IMG/VR virus record: IMGVR_UViG_3300010158_000036
Location: 45,332-109,331 of that record
Direction: 5' to 3' (one strand)
Source of the DNA: a virus
DNA length: 64,000 bases
Positions 8,077 through 15,161 of the stretch are shown here, in pieces. A program made the position numbers and the translations under genes. Under the pieces are notes generated by a model. That model was not told the DNA's origin, ran no database searches, and worked only from the letters and a program-made list of their open reading frames with translations. Numbering within the stretch: the first letter of the stretch is position 1; each line of letters starts with the position of its first letter.

Positions 8077-8553
8077 TTACCGATCTTTTAACCATTCGGG
8101 TTTATTCCGCTTTGACCATGAAAACAGATGTGATTTCTCGTGTTCATAGTAAGACCTATAAGATTTCACACAATCATTTGACCGATATTTCTCTGGCATC
8201 GCAAGGGCAAATGAAGTTCGATCTTTCTTTGGAAACTCCAATTTATTCATATTTTCCAAAATCCATGGAAGAACATCTCGTCCGGATTTATGAGTCTTTC
8301 CATATCTAAACTGAAATTCATCATGGAGAACAGATGCATATTCATGAACAAACAAAAAATTACTCAAAGATAATCTGCAAAATACAGAACAGGGATGATT
8401 TTTATGAGTTGCTTTATATGGAGCATTAATCCCTTGCAAATGAAATTGGGTACACATGAGTTGTGTAGCTTCAAGAATCATTTTTACAACATGTTTATCA
8501 ACATGATATTGCGCATTCCTAATAGGATCGGAATCGAGAATAAACAAGTTCAT
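8077..8553 (-). CDS. conserved phage protein of the pyrimidine-dimer-glycosylase-annotated family
   Basis: 158 residues: MNLFILDSDPIRNAQYHVDK, then HVVKMILEATQLM, then YKATHKNHPCSVF and RYGKTHKS. This HVDKHVVKM / HKNHPC signature is one I recall from phage proteins often annotated as pyrimidine dimer DNA glycosylase, although biochemical support is thin. DNA repair is plausible but inferred. ATGA-coupled to the 54-aa gene upstream. Confidence 0.65.
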   Translation of the reverse strand: MNLFILDSDPIRNAQYHVDKHVVKMILEATQLMCTQFHLQGINAPYKATHKNHPCSVFCRLSLSNFLFVHEYASVLHDEFQFRYGKTHKSGRDVLPWILENMNKLEFPKKDRTSFALAMPEKYRSNDCVKSYRSYYEHEKSHLFSWSKRNKPEWLKDR

Positions 8554-8714
8554 AGTACAACACCAACTTCACGCAATGCATAATTAAGTTCACGATCATG
8601 AATGACCAATTTTTTAGCTTCTTCAAGATCACGACAATCCCATTCAAGAAGAATCCATGCTAGTTTATCAGCACGGTCTTTCTTTCTTTTTGCAATCTTA
8701 TCTATTTTATCCAT
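8550..8714 (-). CDS. small hypothetical protein (54 aa)
   Basis: ATG at 8714 and TGA at 8550, in ATGA overlap with the gene at 8077. Highly charged helix (KIAKRKKDRADKLAWILLEW). Its C-terminal VIHDRELNYALREV echoes LIIHDRDLGRSTRK in the gene at 3457, hinting at a shared short domain. Confidence 0.6.
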   Translation of the reverse strand: MDKIDKIAKRKKDRADKLAWILLEWDCRDLEEAKKLVIHDRELNYALREVGVVL

Positions 8715-8959
8715 GATTTATTTGTTATGATATGCTGCATTACTCGTTCAATCTCCTCTGCATATGCTCGGAAAAAATCAGCATCGGAATGACGACCCAT
8801 GGTATCTTCTTTATCCGCTTCAGATCGCATAGCTTTAGCCCATCTTATCGCGAATGTCGGATTATTAATACACTCACACATCAATCTCCAATGACGAAAT
8901 CCCAAATATATACCAAGAATTCGAACTGAGAAATAGAGGTTGATTAGTTTAAAAATCAT
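8702..8959 (-). CDS. hypothetical protein with N-terminal hydrophobic segment (85 aa)
   Basis: ATG at 8959; overlaps the next start by 13 bp. Residues 1-20 (FKLINLYFSVRILGIYLGF) may be a membrane anchor, followed by a soluble helical part. No family recognised. Confidence 0.55.
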   Translation of the reverse strand: MIFKLINLYFSVRILGIYLGFRHWRLMCECINNPTFAIRWAKAMRSEADKEDTMGRHSDADFFRAYAEEIERVMQHIITNKSWIK

Positions 8960-8961
8960 AA

Positions 8962-9141
8962 TTATACTTCTTTCACAAATTTTGCTTTGGCATAACTCCC
9001 AAATAAGGATGCTTTTTTTGTTGCTTTAACATCAGCTTCTTCTTTACTGTTCGCTCGAAAATCTAGGATAAGACCATCGAGAATTGAATTATCACAATTA
9101 ACAATTTTGTAAATAAACCGAAATTCTGGTACGTTTTCCAT
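8962..9141 (-). CDS. small hypothetical protein (59 aa)
   Basis: ATG at 9141, TAA at 8962, fitting exactly between neighbours. MENVPEFRFIYKIVNCD, then a helix SKEEADVKATKKASLFGSYA. No family recognised. Confidence 0.6.
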   Translation of the reverse strand: MENVPEFRFIYKIVNCDNSILDGLILDFRANSKEEADVKATKKASLFGSYAKAKFVKEV

Positions 9142-9143
9142 GA

Positions 9144-9455
9144 TTAATTCCAGTTCACAAATTTCTTTACTTTCACTTGAAGTGCTGGTTCTTCATCATC
9201 TGCGTAGATAATCATTTGATGTTTTGTTCCAGCCTTAAGATGACAGGGCACTGCAACAAATAACGGATCTTCTTGATGATAGTTTGGAGTCATCTCAATA
9301 AGATGTGTTGCATTTGGAAATAAAGATTTCATATTAGCATCAATCTCATAAAGAGTTCTCCATGATTTCCATCCATCAATTACTACAGAATTACCTGTGG
9401 ATTTCAAGCAGGGGCGAGTCCAAGAACAACCCGTGGATGTTACGAATGTGAGCAT
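9144..9455 (-). CDS. hypothetical protein (103 aa)
   Basis: ATG at 9455. Cysteines at positions 10, 16 and near the middle (VAVPCHL) suggest possible metal binding, but the spacing is irregular. No family recognised. Confidence 0.6.
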   Translation of the reverse strand: MLTFVTSTGCSWTRPCLKSTGNSVVIDGWKSWRTLYEIDANMKSLFPNATHLIEMTPNYHQEDPLFVAVPCHLKAGTKHQMIIYADDEEPALQVKVKKFVNWN

Positions 9456-9461
9456 ATATTT

Positions 9462-9644
9462 TTAGGAAAGTTTATACTTAATAGACAACCGATCAATCAT
9501 GTCTTCAAGCGTTTGTGCTTTAGCTAACCAGAAGAATGTTTCTTTGGATTCATGACAATTATGAACATAAAATTTCCATGTTTTAAGAGCAGTTTCCTTT
9601 TCATATTCAAGGAATTCAAGTACTTCCGATAATTCGATTTTCAT
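9462..9644 (-). CDS. small hypothetical protein (60 aa)
   Basis: ATG at 9644 in ATGA overlap with the upstream gene's stop. All-helical, acidic N-terminus (MKIELSEVLEFLEYEKE). No family recognised. Confidence 0.6.
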   Translation of the reverse strand: MKIELSEVLEFLEYEKETALKTWKFYVHNCHESKETFFWLAKAQTLEDMIDRLSIKYKLS

Positions 9645-9916
9645 AATGGTAGATATACAATAACAAGATTTCTGACTCCTAGAATATTCACGGGAAAAAT
9701 AAATTCATTTTCAAATTTTCCAAATTCCCACGATATAACCTCTTCATCGCAGAGCAGATATAGACGAGCAATATTTCCGACAAGTAAGCACTGTATATTA
9801 TTATCATCAAGAATCGTTTTACCAGAATCAAGTACATCTAGCAATGTATCATCATCGATTGCAGGTGCAAGATAATTAGCACTTGCTTTGATTTGGTTAA
9901 TTAATAATGGTTTCAC
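9641..9916 (-). CDS. hypothetical protein (91 aa)
   Basis: ATG at 9916, 2 bp after the stop of the 28-aa membrane peptide; the stop is ATGA-coupled to the next gene. Mixed alpha/beta, hydrophobic C-terminus (VRNLVIVYLPL). No family recognised. Confidence 0.6.
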   Translation of the reverse strand: MKPLLINQIKASANYLAPAIDDDTLLDVLDSGKTILDDNNIQCLLVGNIARLYLLCDEEVISWEFGKFENEFIFPVNILGVRNLVIVYLPL

Positions 9917-9918
9917 TC

Positions 9919-10005
9919 TTACTTAAAATTGAGTAGGATTCCTGTAATCAGTGGTGGTAAAATTATAACAATCGCAAGTGCAATGCTTAATTGATCTGTA
10001 GTCAT
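9919..10005 (-). CDS. small single-span membrane peptide (28 aa)
   Basis: ATG at 10005, TAA at 9919; MTTDQLSIALAIVIILPPLI is almost entirely one hydrophobic span. It resembles the 36-aa membrane peptide at 2762 in layout. No homologue recognised. Confidence 0.5.
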   Translation of the reverse strand: MTTDQLSIALAIVIILPPLITGILLNFK

Positions 10006-10131
10006 AAATTGAATTATTTGTTTTTGCTGGTGATTAAATCATTCTCTAAAAGAGTTGATGGGTTATTAGTCAGGCGACCATTTCAAATCAATTGTCGTGG
10101 ATGTTAAAATTTCCTCAAAATCACAGAATTT

Positions 10132-10539
10132 TCACACCTGAATCAGAGAAATTCCAAAGGTTTTCGCCAATTCTGGAGAATTTGAGCCTGGATAATCCTC
10201 ATGGAAATAGATTTTTTGTACACTGTGAGCGATCAATAATTTCATACAAGCATCACACGGCATCGTCGTACAAAAAACTGTCTCTACTTCACCACGCTTA
10301 AAAAGACTGCACAGATTTTGTTCAGCATGAATTAAGAACTTTTGGCGTGCATCTCGATCCTCCCAGAAATGTTCATCAGGATTGAAACCGGATGGTAATC
10401 CATTATAAGATAAACCAATCACTCGATTTTCTTTATTGAAAGCCGCGGCACCAACTTGCCGAAAAGGATCTTCACTTCTCAATGCGGCTGTTTTTGCAAG
10501 TGCCATACCATAATCAATAATGTTAATTCTATTACTCAT
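10132..10539 (-). CDS. dCMP deaminase
   Basis: 135 residues. It converts dCMP to dUMP, feeding thymidylate synthesis, here presumably ThyX at 18747. Zinc ligands and catalytic residue are in HAEQN (about 72) and PCDAC (about 94); the SYNGLPSGF loop and N-terminal ALRSEDPFRQVGA are typical of dCMP deaminases. The start overlaps the upstream stop by 8 bp (ATGAGTAA). After its TGA the same frame stays open for another 21 codons, which is probably chance. Confidence 0.92.
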   Translation of the reverse strand: MSNRINIIDYGMALAKTAALRSEDPFRQVGAAAFNKENRVIGLSYNGLPSGFNPDEHFWEDRDARQKFLIHAEQNLCSLFKRGEVETVFCTTMPCDACMKLLIAHSVQKIYFHEDYPGSNSPELAKTFGISLIQV

Positions 10540-10792
10540 GTGATTTCATTACTCCATCTTCAATGAGCATATTAAATGCAGAATTATACATTCCTTCAGT
10601 TATGATATTGGGATCTTTATTGATGCAGGAGCTTAGTCGCAAATCTTCCAATGCTGCATGAATACCGATGTGTTTAAAATCAACGAATCCATCATCAGCC
10701 AGTTCAAACTTTATATCAAAAAGAAAAAGTTTATCATCACATCTTTTAAAGTGCCGATGTACAAATAGCATGTCACTTACTGTATCTTTCAT
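10532..10792 (-). CDS. hypothetical protein (86 aa)
   Basis: ATG at 10792; its stop overlaps the dCMP deaminase start. MKDTVSDMLFVHRHFKRCDD, then an alpha/beta region. Its transcript may also carry the remnant at 10771-10905. No family recognised. Confidence 0.6.
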   Translation of the reverse strand: MKDTVSDMLFVHRHFKRCDDKLFLFDIKFELADDGFVDFKHIGIHAALEDLRLSSCINKDPNIITEGMYNSAFNMLIEDGVMKSHE

Positions 10793-10905
10793 ATGCAGAT
10801 TCCCCTCCAGATTTACGCAAAGCTGAAATCATTTTATCTTGCGACCGTCTAAGCAAATATCCAAGAGTTTGGGTTATAACAGATTTCGCAATATTTAGAT
10901 TTCAT
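10771..10905 (-). pseudogene. remnant: duplicated gene start joined to a foreign tail
   Basis: From ATG 10905 the frame reads MKSKYCEICYNPNSWIFA and stops at 10849. The first twelve residues copy the start of the gene at 11291 (MKSKYYEICYNPKTK). After the junction a different, startless frame continues (LLRRSQDKMISALRKSG) to 10771. This looks like a duplication or deletion scar rather than a working gene. Confidence 0.5.
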
Positions 10906-10935
10906 ATTCTTATTACTTAATAATTTTTGTAGAAG
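10871..10935. repeat. direct repeat, copy A (65 bp)
   Basis: Matches 11490-11554 at about 62 of 65 positions and in the same orientation. It covers the leader and first codons of the gene at 11291. Confidence 0.8.
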
Positions 10936-10950
10936 TAGTCATATGTATAT

Positions 10951-11316
10951 TTATACAGTTTCCCATTTATTCATGATTTTTAGAAAAGCTTCGCAACGTT
11001 CTGGTGCAGAAGCTCCGATGGCATGTTCAGCATATTCAATTGCAACCCAATAATCCCAATTTTCTGTTCTTGAACAAACAGTTTCTAATTCCAAGCAATA
11101 TGTACTCCATAAAGAATTTTCACGGATGTACTTTTCAAATTCATGACAACTATTCAAGTCATGGAGATAATCAGGAATTGTTGAGAAATATGGACCGTCG
11201 GTTCCTGGGGCATATCCTGCAGGAGTTCTCATTACGGCCGAGAATATAATAGGATCTTGGATGTTACTCCAGCCCATGATTTGTGCAATCTTAATTCTTT
11301 GGTTTATTTCCTTCAT
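10951..11316 (-). CDS. conserved small phage protein (ABA-sandwich-like)
   Basis: The ATG at 11316 gives MKEINQRIKIAQIMGW; an upstream in-frame ATG at 11352 overlaps the preceding gene more. The pattern IAQIMGW ... PDYLHDLNSCHEFEKY ... YAEHAIGASAPERCEAFLK is one I associate with phage proteins of the ABA-sandwich type (IAEACGW...DLNAMHEAE...A.ERAEA). Their role is unknown. Confidence 0.6.
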   Translation of the reverse strand: MKEINQRIKIAQIMGWSNIQDPIIFSAVMRTPAGYAPGTDGPYFSTIPDYLHDLNSCHEFEKYIRENSLWSTYCLELETVCSRTENWDYWVAIEYAEHAIGASAPERCEAFLKIMNKWETV

Positions 11317-11524
11317 AATCAGTCCAAGTGTCGGATTTATAATAGCTTTCATCGAAACTTAACCTTTTAGTACATCTTCGTTTAGCGAGAAATTTCCAAC
11401 GAGTTTCGAAAATAGTGTGACAATAATCACCAACATCCCAATCCCAACAATCATTTTGATAATCCCAAATTCGATAGGTTTTTGTCTTTGGGTTATAACA
11501 GATTTCGTAATATTTAGATTTCAT
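11291..11524 (-). CDS. small hypothetical protein (77 aa)
   Basis: ATG at 11524. Aromatic-rich (YRIWDYQNDCWDWDVGDY). Its leader and first codons are duplicated at 10871-10935. No family recognised. Confidence 0.6.
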   Translation of the reverse strand: MKSKYYEICYNPKTKTYRIWDYQNDCWDWDVGDYCHTIFETRWKFLAKRRCTKRLSFDESYYKSDTWTDYEGNKPKN

Positions 11525-11554
11525 ATTCTTATTACTTAATAATTTTCGTAAAAG
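11490..11554. repeat. direct repeat, copy B (65 bp)
   Basis: Intact copy of the repeat; it spans the start of the gene at 11291 and the end of the gene at 11536. Confidence 0.8.
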
Positions 11555-11781
11555 TCTGTGGCGTCATATTCCTTATATTCACATATCATGTTTGGAGCAA
11601 ATATAATCTCTTCAACAATCCAGTCGGAAGGAATATCTCTATTGTTGTTCTGTTTATATTGAGTTAGATGACTTTTTATAAATTGCTTGGCAGACCAAGT
11701 CTTACCTTTCTTTGTCCAAAATGGAATTATCCCACCCTTTGAGTACAAATATTCAGAGTTTCGGATTTTATAACATTTCAT
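11536..11781 (-). CDS. conserved small phage protein (81 aa)
   Basis: ATG at 11781. The pattern YLYSKGGIIPFWTKKGKTW ... SHLTQYKQ ... DWIVEEI matches a widespread family of short phage proteins that accompany accessory genes. Function unknown. Confidence 0.6.
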   Translation of the reverse strand: MKCYKIRNSEYLYSKGGIIPFWTKKGKTWSAKQFIKSHLTQYKQNNNRDIPSDWIVEEIIFAPNMICEYKEYDATDFYENY

Positions 11782-11784
11782 AAT

Positions 11785-11877
11785 TCAATAAATAAATTCA
11801 AGTTGATCTTTATTTGCAAACACAAATTCTGAAAATGAATGAATCTTGAAATGTTCACATTCTTGACCGCAGAGCAT
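11785..11877 (-). CDS. possible 30-aa peptide gene
   Basis: ATG at 11877 with AAGG just upstream, stop TGA at 11785, spanning the gap between two genes and overlapping the upstream gene's end by 23 bp. Peptide begins MLCGQECEHFKIHSF. Low support beyond position. Confidence 0.35.
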   Translation of the reverse strand: MLCGQECEHFKIHSFSEFVFANKDQLEFIY

Positions 11878-12181
11878 CCTTGAGAATTGGGACAATCAGG
11901 TTAACCTCAGAAGTGGTCAATTCGTATAGGTCCAGCACAGGCCCACGTTTGACGACTAGGACAATCTCTCTGGTTGGGTACACCTCCACACAGGCCTCAC
12001 AATCATCAAGGAATTCGAACATTTGGCTGCCTTCAGGCATTTCACTAATTCGGGTCGGTCGCAGACAATGAAAGTTCAGAACCGCAGCCACCTGTTCGGC
12101 AGGATTTGAAGGCAAGCATCGCGCGGTACTATCAACTTGGCCGTCGCTCTCGCTCAACATATCTGAAGGGGTGATTTTCAT
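11855..12181 (-). CDS. hypothetical protein (108 aa), GC-rich
   Basis: ATG at 12181, 6 bp after the upstream stop. Acidic (FEFLDDCEACVEVYPTREIV). Codons are clearly GC-richer than the neighbours (CTG, CGG, GCC, GGC frequent), suggesting recent acquisition or strong expression. No family recognised. Confidence 0.65.
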   Translation of the reverse strand: MKITPSDMLSESDGQVDSTARCLPSNPAEQVAAVLNFHCLRPTRISEMPEGSQMFEFLDDCEACVEVYPTREIVLVVKRGPVLDLYELTTSEVNLIVPILKDALRSRM

Positions 12182-12187
12182 ATTAGA

Positions 12188-12544
12188 TTATCCTTTCTTT
12201 TTGAGCTCCTTCAATTCCTTATTCAGAGTAATCAGAAAGCCCGTATAGAGCCTGATAAAGTAGTCATTGTAAAGACCGCCCTTAGTTGGATCCGCTTTGT
12301 ATGCAGCCAAACTCTTTTCAGATTCTGCGATGTCCAGTTCCTTTTCAACAATCGGAGTAAATTTCCGATAAATGAGAGGATTGACTTTTAGGTCTTCATG
12401 TTGAGCAATTGCAGCCGCAACATCTTTGGAATATGTCCGACCTGATTTATCAGGAAGGTCTTGTTCCTTGCGGGCTTTGCGCTCCGCAGCTCGTTCTTGT
12501 TTCTGAGTTGCAACGAGTGCTACGTCTTTAGTCTTAGCAGCCAT
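12188..12544 (-). CDS. hypothetical basic protein (118 aa)
   Basis: First gene behind promoter block copy 4. The N-terminus is lysine/arginine rich (QKQERAAERKARKEQD) and could bind nucleic acid; the rest is helical. Also GC-richer than neighbours. No family recognised. Confidence 0.65.
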   Translation of the reverse strand: MAAKTKDVALVATQKQERAAERKARKEQDLPDKSGRTYSKDVAAAIAQHEDLKVNPLIYRKFTPIVEKELDIAESEKSLAAYKADPTKGGLYNDYFIRLYTGFLITLNKELKELKKKG

Positions 12545-12552
12545 ATTGTAGT

Positions 12553-12615
12553 GTGATATCCCTTACAACAAAATTCTACTCTATTTATGACCTGATGTAA
12601 ACAAAAAAGTAAATA
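12553..12615 (-). promoter_or_regulatory. conserved early promoter block, copy 4
   Basis: TTTACA (12596-12601), 17 bp, TAGAAT (12573-12578), leader with GTAAGGGATATC. The distal element is not clear. Confidence 0.75.
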
Positions 12616-12623
12616 AATTTAAA

Positions 12624-12851
12624 TTATTTTTTGTGATTTTCTTCAGGTTCTAAGGGAGGTTCTTGTTGAGAAAGAAGTTTTGGATCTATCCATTCATATT
12701 GAATTTCCGATCCATTCTTAACTGGAACTACAAATCCATGCTGAAAAGCTGAGCTCATTGTAGCATCTTCACCGGCTATAAATCCCATAACAAAGATACA
12801 TAGAACTAAAAATGGAATTAATACGAGCCCCAAAATAATATAATATTTCAT
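12624..12851 (-). CDS. small membrane-anchored protein (75 aa)
   Basis: ATG at 12851 in ATGA overlap with the DUF1353-like gene. Residues 4-27 (YIILGLVLIPFLVLCIFVMG) form one transmembrane helix; the rest is polar with a proline/glutamate tail. Function unknown. Confidence 0.65.
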   Translation of the reverse strand: MKYYIILGLVLIPFLVLCIFVMGFIAGEDATMSSAFQHGFVVPVKNGSEIQYEWIDPKLLSQQEPPLEPEENHKK

Positions 12852-13246
12852 GATTTGTAATGATCTGTGTTGTAAGCAAAATGGCCAAATAATCGAACCG
12901 CGCTATAAATTAAATACCTCCTAATAAAAGACATTCCTTGAGACTTCATAGCCTCAAGAAAAAGAATATCAGCTTCTTTTTGTGTATAATTTGCCGGAAC
13001 CCATTCTCCAACATATTGAATTTCAAGCTGATTCCTATAAGCAGAATCATGAATTACAGAGGCAAACCAATCACAACTTGCTGCAGGAAAAATACTCTGA
13101 AGACATTAACCATCAGTTGTTCCAGCAATTGGCGCTCGAATTCTTCGATTATTCACCCGAACAAACTCTAGAGGTTCTAACAGAATATCCTCAAGACCGT
13201 TCGAAGTTTTCACATCGAGTGTAATATTTACAAAGCCGGGAGTCAT
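12848..13246 (-). pseudogene. DUF1353-like gene interrupted by an in-frame TAA
   Basis: ATG at 13246; a TAA at 13108-13106 follows IAGTTDG after 46 codons. The same frame then stays open for another 85 codons to a TGA that is ATGA-coupled to the next gene. The continuation (CLQSIFPAASCDWFASVIHD, YTQKEADILFLEAMK, YLIYSAVRLFG) carries DUF1353 hallmarks: TDG.S.P, HD, AD..F..AM, AVR.FG. One base change, TCA to TAA, would explain it. Readthrough or a sequencing error are alternatives. Confidence 0.6.
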
Positions 13247-13283
13247 TATTTTCTTTCTATAAGTTTAGACAATTTATAAGACC

Positions 13284-13322
13284 TTTATCATTGATTTTCA
13301 GCGTGATAAAGTCAATGATAAA
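13284..13322. other. 11-bp AT-rich hairpin
   Basis: TTTATCATTGA (13284-13294) and TCAATGATAAA (13312-13322) are perfect inverted repeats around a 17-nt loop, between two minus-strand genes. Possibly a weak terminator or mRNA end; no T-run is visible. Confidence 0.4.
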
Positions 13323-13386
13323 GTTAAGCATATGCTAATGCAACCCAAAATGAGTATTTTTTATTGCTGGAATTCTATTTTTACCT

Positions 13387-13722
13387 TTACAACAAGATAT
13401 CAAATGACCAACCAGAGTCGGGTTGCATTCCTTGCTCAGACCATGCAACTCGCTTAATCCTAGGATCAACATTTTCTTGTAGAAAAGTCAAGAGCTTATC
13501 ATTAACTTCCTTTACAATTCCAGAATCTGTGTAGTGTTGCCAAATAGTTTTAGGCCCGAATAATTGAAGTCCATATGGTTGATTGCCATCACCTTCTTCA
13601 TAATCAATCCAGGAGATATCATAATGAGTAACAAGGAATTCGCCTGTGCTATTACCCCCGCCCCCCCAATAACTATCACCAGCACCGACAATGCTCACTT
13701 CATTTTGTAGTTTCTTATTCAT
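13387..13722 (-). CDS. hypothetical protein (111 aa)
   Basis: ATG at 13722. The N-terminal part has a glycine run (DSYWGGGGNSTGE) encoded by C/G homopolymers; the middle is rich in aromatic and acidic residues. No family recognised. Confidence 0.6.
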   Translation of the reverse strand: MNKKLQNEVSIVGAGDSYWGGGGNSTGEFLVTHYDISWIDYEEGDGNQPYGLQLFGPKTIWQHYTDSGIVKEVNDKLLTFLQENVDPRIKRVAWSEQGMQPDSGWSFDILL

Positions 13723-13725
13723 GAT

Positions 13726-13971
13726 TTAATCTAAAAATTTATCTTGACACAATTCTTTTACCATTACAGTATTCACAAATCTTTTGGGAAGAAGTTGAAC
13801 TGCACAGACACCAAGACCCAAATCTTTTATTTGAAAATGGTGAATATTTCCCCGAAATTCTACAAATTCATTCATCAGTAACCACTCCTTAGCAAGAGCT
13901 TTTGCTACTCGCAAGTTTCGACAATTATGTTTAAGAGCTTGCAACGGAATATCGTAATTACTAGTTTCCAT
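13726..13971 (-). CDS. hypothetical protein (81 aa)
   Basis: An upstream TTG at 13977 is in frame, but ATG at 13971 lies just after the upstream stop and is preferred. Contains ALKHNCRNLRVAKALAKEWL and a short beta-rich C-terminus. No family recognised. Confidence 0.55.
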   Translation of the reverse strand: METSNYDIPLQALKHNCRNLRVAKALAKEWLLMNEFVEFRGNIHHFQIKDLGLGVCAVQLLPKRFVNTVMVKELCQDKFLD

Positions 13972-13973
13972 AA

Positions 13974-14207
13974 TCAAAGTTTCGTAAACATTTCAAAACA
14001 ACCACCAAATGCGCCAAAAGGAGTTTGATTAAAACTACTATTAATAGCACACCATTGCGTTGCGTAAAACGGATTTTCTGCATTTGTATTTGATCCCACT
14101 AGAATCCATAAATCAGCATGGGATAGTTTGTGAAGTGTCCAGACTAGTGAACTTCCTGGATATTGAAACTGATCCCCTTCTTTTAAGTCTTTTTGTAGTG
14201 TTTTCAT
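13974..14207 (-). CDS. hypothetical protein (77 aa)
   Basis: ATG at 14207 forms ATGA with the 23-aa gene upstream, so it is preferred to an in-frame start at 14240. It begins MKTLQKDLKEGDQFQYPGSS and looks like a small beta domain. No family recognised. Confidence 0.6.
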   Translation of the reverse strand: MKTLQKDLKEGDQFQYPGSSLVWTLHKLSHADLWILVGSNTNAENPFYATQWCAINSSFNQTPFGAFGGCFEMFTKL

Positions 14208-14275
14208 GATTGTGAGTAATAAGCATCCAACAGATCCCAAATTTCTTCCTCTGTAAGATCATCGTAATCGAACAT
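14204..14275 (-). CDS. 23-aa acidic peptide gene
   Basis: ATG at 14275, TGA at 14204 in ATGA overlap with the next gene. Peptide MFDYDDLTEEEIWDLLDAYY is strongly acidic and helical. Position and coupling support it; function unknown. Confidence 0.45.
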   Translation of the reverse strand: MFDYDDLTEEEIWDLLDAYYSQS

Positions 14276-14304
14276 TGTATATCCTGTAGAGTTTGTTATA
14301 TAGT

Positions 14305-14613
14305 TTAGGAGTTTGCGATTTCTTCCGGAGTAGCAATGTAAGTAAAAATTGAAGTGTCTGGCGCAGGCTCACCAGAATATTTGGCGGCTTTCTTGACGGA
14401 TTTCAATTCGGCTTTAGAAACCAAGTTGGAATCGGTTACAGCATACTTACCGGGGCTCAACTTCTTGGAATTACCCAAGAATAATTCCTTAACAATGCGA
14501 CCGGGTACCTTAAATTCCTTAGCAGTCTTACAAATAAAGACTGGAGAAAATCCTAGTTCTGAATCCGGAAGGGATTTCATGTGGGTGATAAAGGTATTCA
14601 ATTTCTTTTGCAT
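14305..14613 (-). CDS. hypothetical protein (102 aa)
   Basis: First gene behind promoter block copy 5. Basic, helical, with KVPGRIVKELFLGNSKKLSP in the middle; possibly nucleic-acid binding, but no family is recognised. Confidence 0.65.
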   Translation of the reverse strand: MQKKLNTFITHMKSLPDSELGFSPVFICKTAKEFKVPGRIVKELFLGNSKKLSPGKYAVTDSNLVSKAELKSVKKAAKYSGEPAPDTSIFTYIATPEEIANS

Positions 14614-14633
14614 TGTTGGAGCGGCTTGGGGGT

Positions 14634-14745
14634 TTCCTTACGGGCTCAATATACACCAATTCGACCTTCCTGTACACAAAAAAGTACTAAAAAATGAAAA
14701 TAATTTGGATTTCGAAGAATCCTATTGAAAATCAAGAGGTTATGG
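14634..14745 (-). promoter_or_regulatory. conserved early promoter block, copy 5
   Basis: TGTACA (14671-14676), 17 bp, TATATT (14648-14653), leader GAGCCCGTAAGGAAACC. The upstream element (ATTGAAAATCAAGAGGTTAT) lies at 14724-14743. Confidence 0.8.
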
Positions 14746-15020
14746 ATAAAAAAGTCCATAATTATTCTTTGAGTTTGGAAGGAAACCAAGAGGAATTTAA
14801 GAGATTCTAAATGATTTTCAAGATTTTTTAAGTCTTAATAATTTCCTATGAAACTCAATTTACATCCTGCAAGGATGTCCTTCGGAAATTCTTTTGTTTG
14901 AATTAAGTATTTTTAAATTCAATTTCTAAGAAGTTGGATTAATTCCTGAAAGGAATTCCCGAAGGGTAATCTTAGTTTTTAGTATTGATATTATTTAAAA
15001 TATTTTTTAATTTATTTTCT
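14738..15020 (-). ncRNA. noncoding RNA candidate 1 with GGA hairpins
   Basis: A near-consensus promoter at 15055-15027 reads into about 280 nt without a usable frame. On the transcribed strand two double-hairpin modules stand out. One is CCC-TTC-GGG followed by AATTCC-TTTCA-GGAATT (14966-14941). The other is TCC-GAA-GGA followed by ACATCC-TTGCA-GGATGT (14886-14862). GGA lies in or next to the loops. It ends near a hairpin with T-rich loop (14738-14759). A second unit with the same promoter and module is at 60213-60500. Function is inferred, not shown. Confidence 0.6.
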
Positions 15021-15026
15021 ATAGTA

Positions 15027-15055
15027 ATTATAACAAACACTAAAACCCTTGTAAA
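15027..15055 (-). promoter_or_regulatory. promoter of noncoding RNA candidate 1
   Basis: TTTACA (15050-15055), 17 bp, TATAAT (15027-15032), followed by an initial transcribed region shared almost base for base with the unit at 60 kb. Confidence 0.8.
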
Positions 15056-15161
15056 GCAAAAAATGATGAAATGAGAAAATAATTATAATGAGTTCCAAGA
15101 TAAAATTGCTGAAACCAGAAAAATACTAATTCCGGCAATTCTATTATATTTTATATTTATC

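Noticed and set aside
10068-10134. Readthrough extension of dCMP deaminase past its TGA
   Set aside because: The in-frame 21 codons show no family similarity and the protein is already full length.
12938-13224. Plus-strand open frames opposite the DUF1353-like gene
   Set aside because: They are antisense shadows; the minus-strand frame has domain motifs and gene coupling.
15056-15161. Hydrophobic startless frame after phoH (IAGISIFLVSAIL)
   Set aside because: No start codon, crosses no gene coupling, and lies upstream of the noncoding RNA promoter; likely chance in AT-rich DNA.
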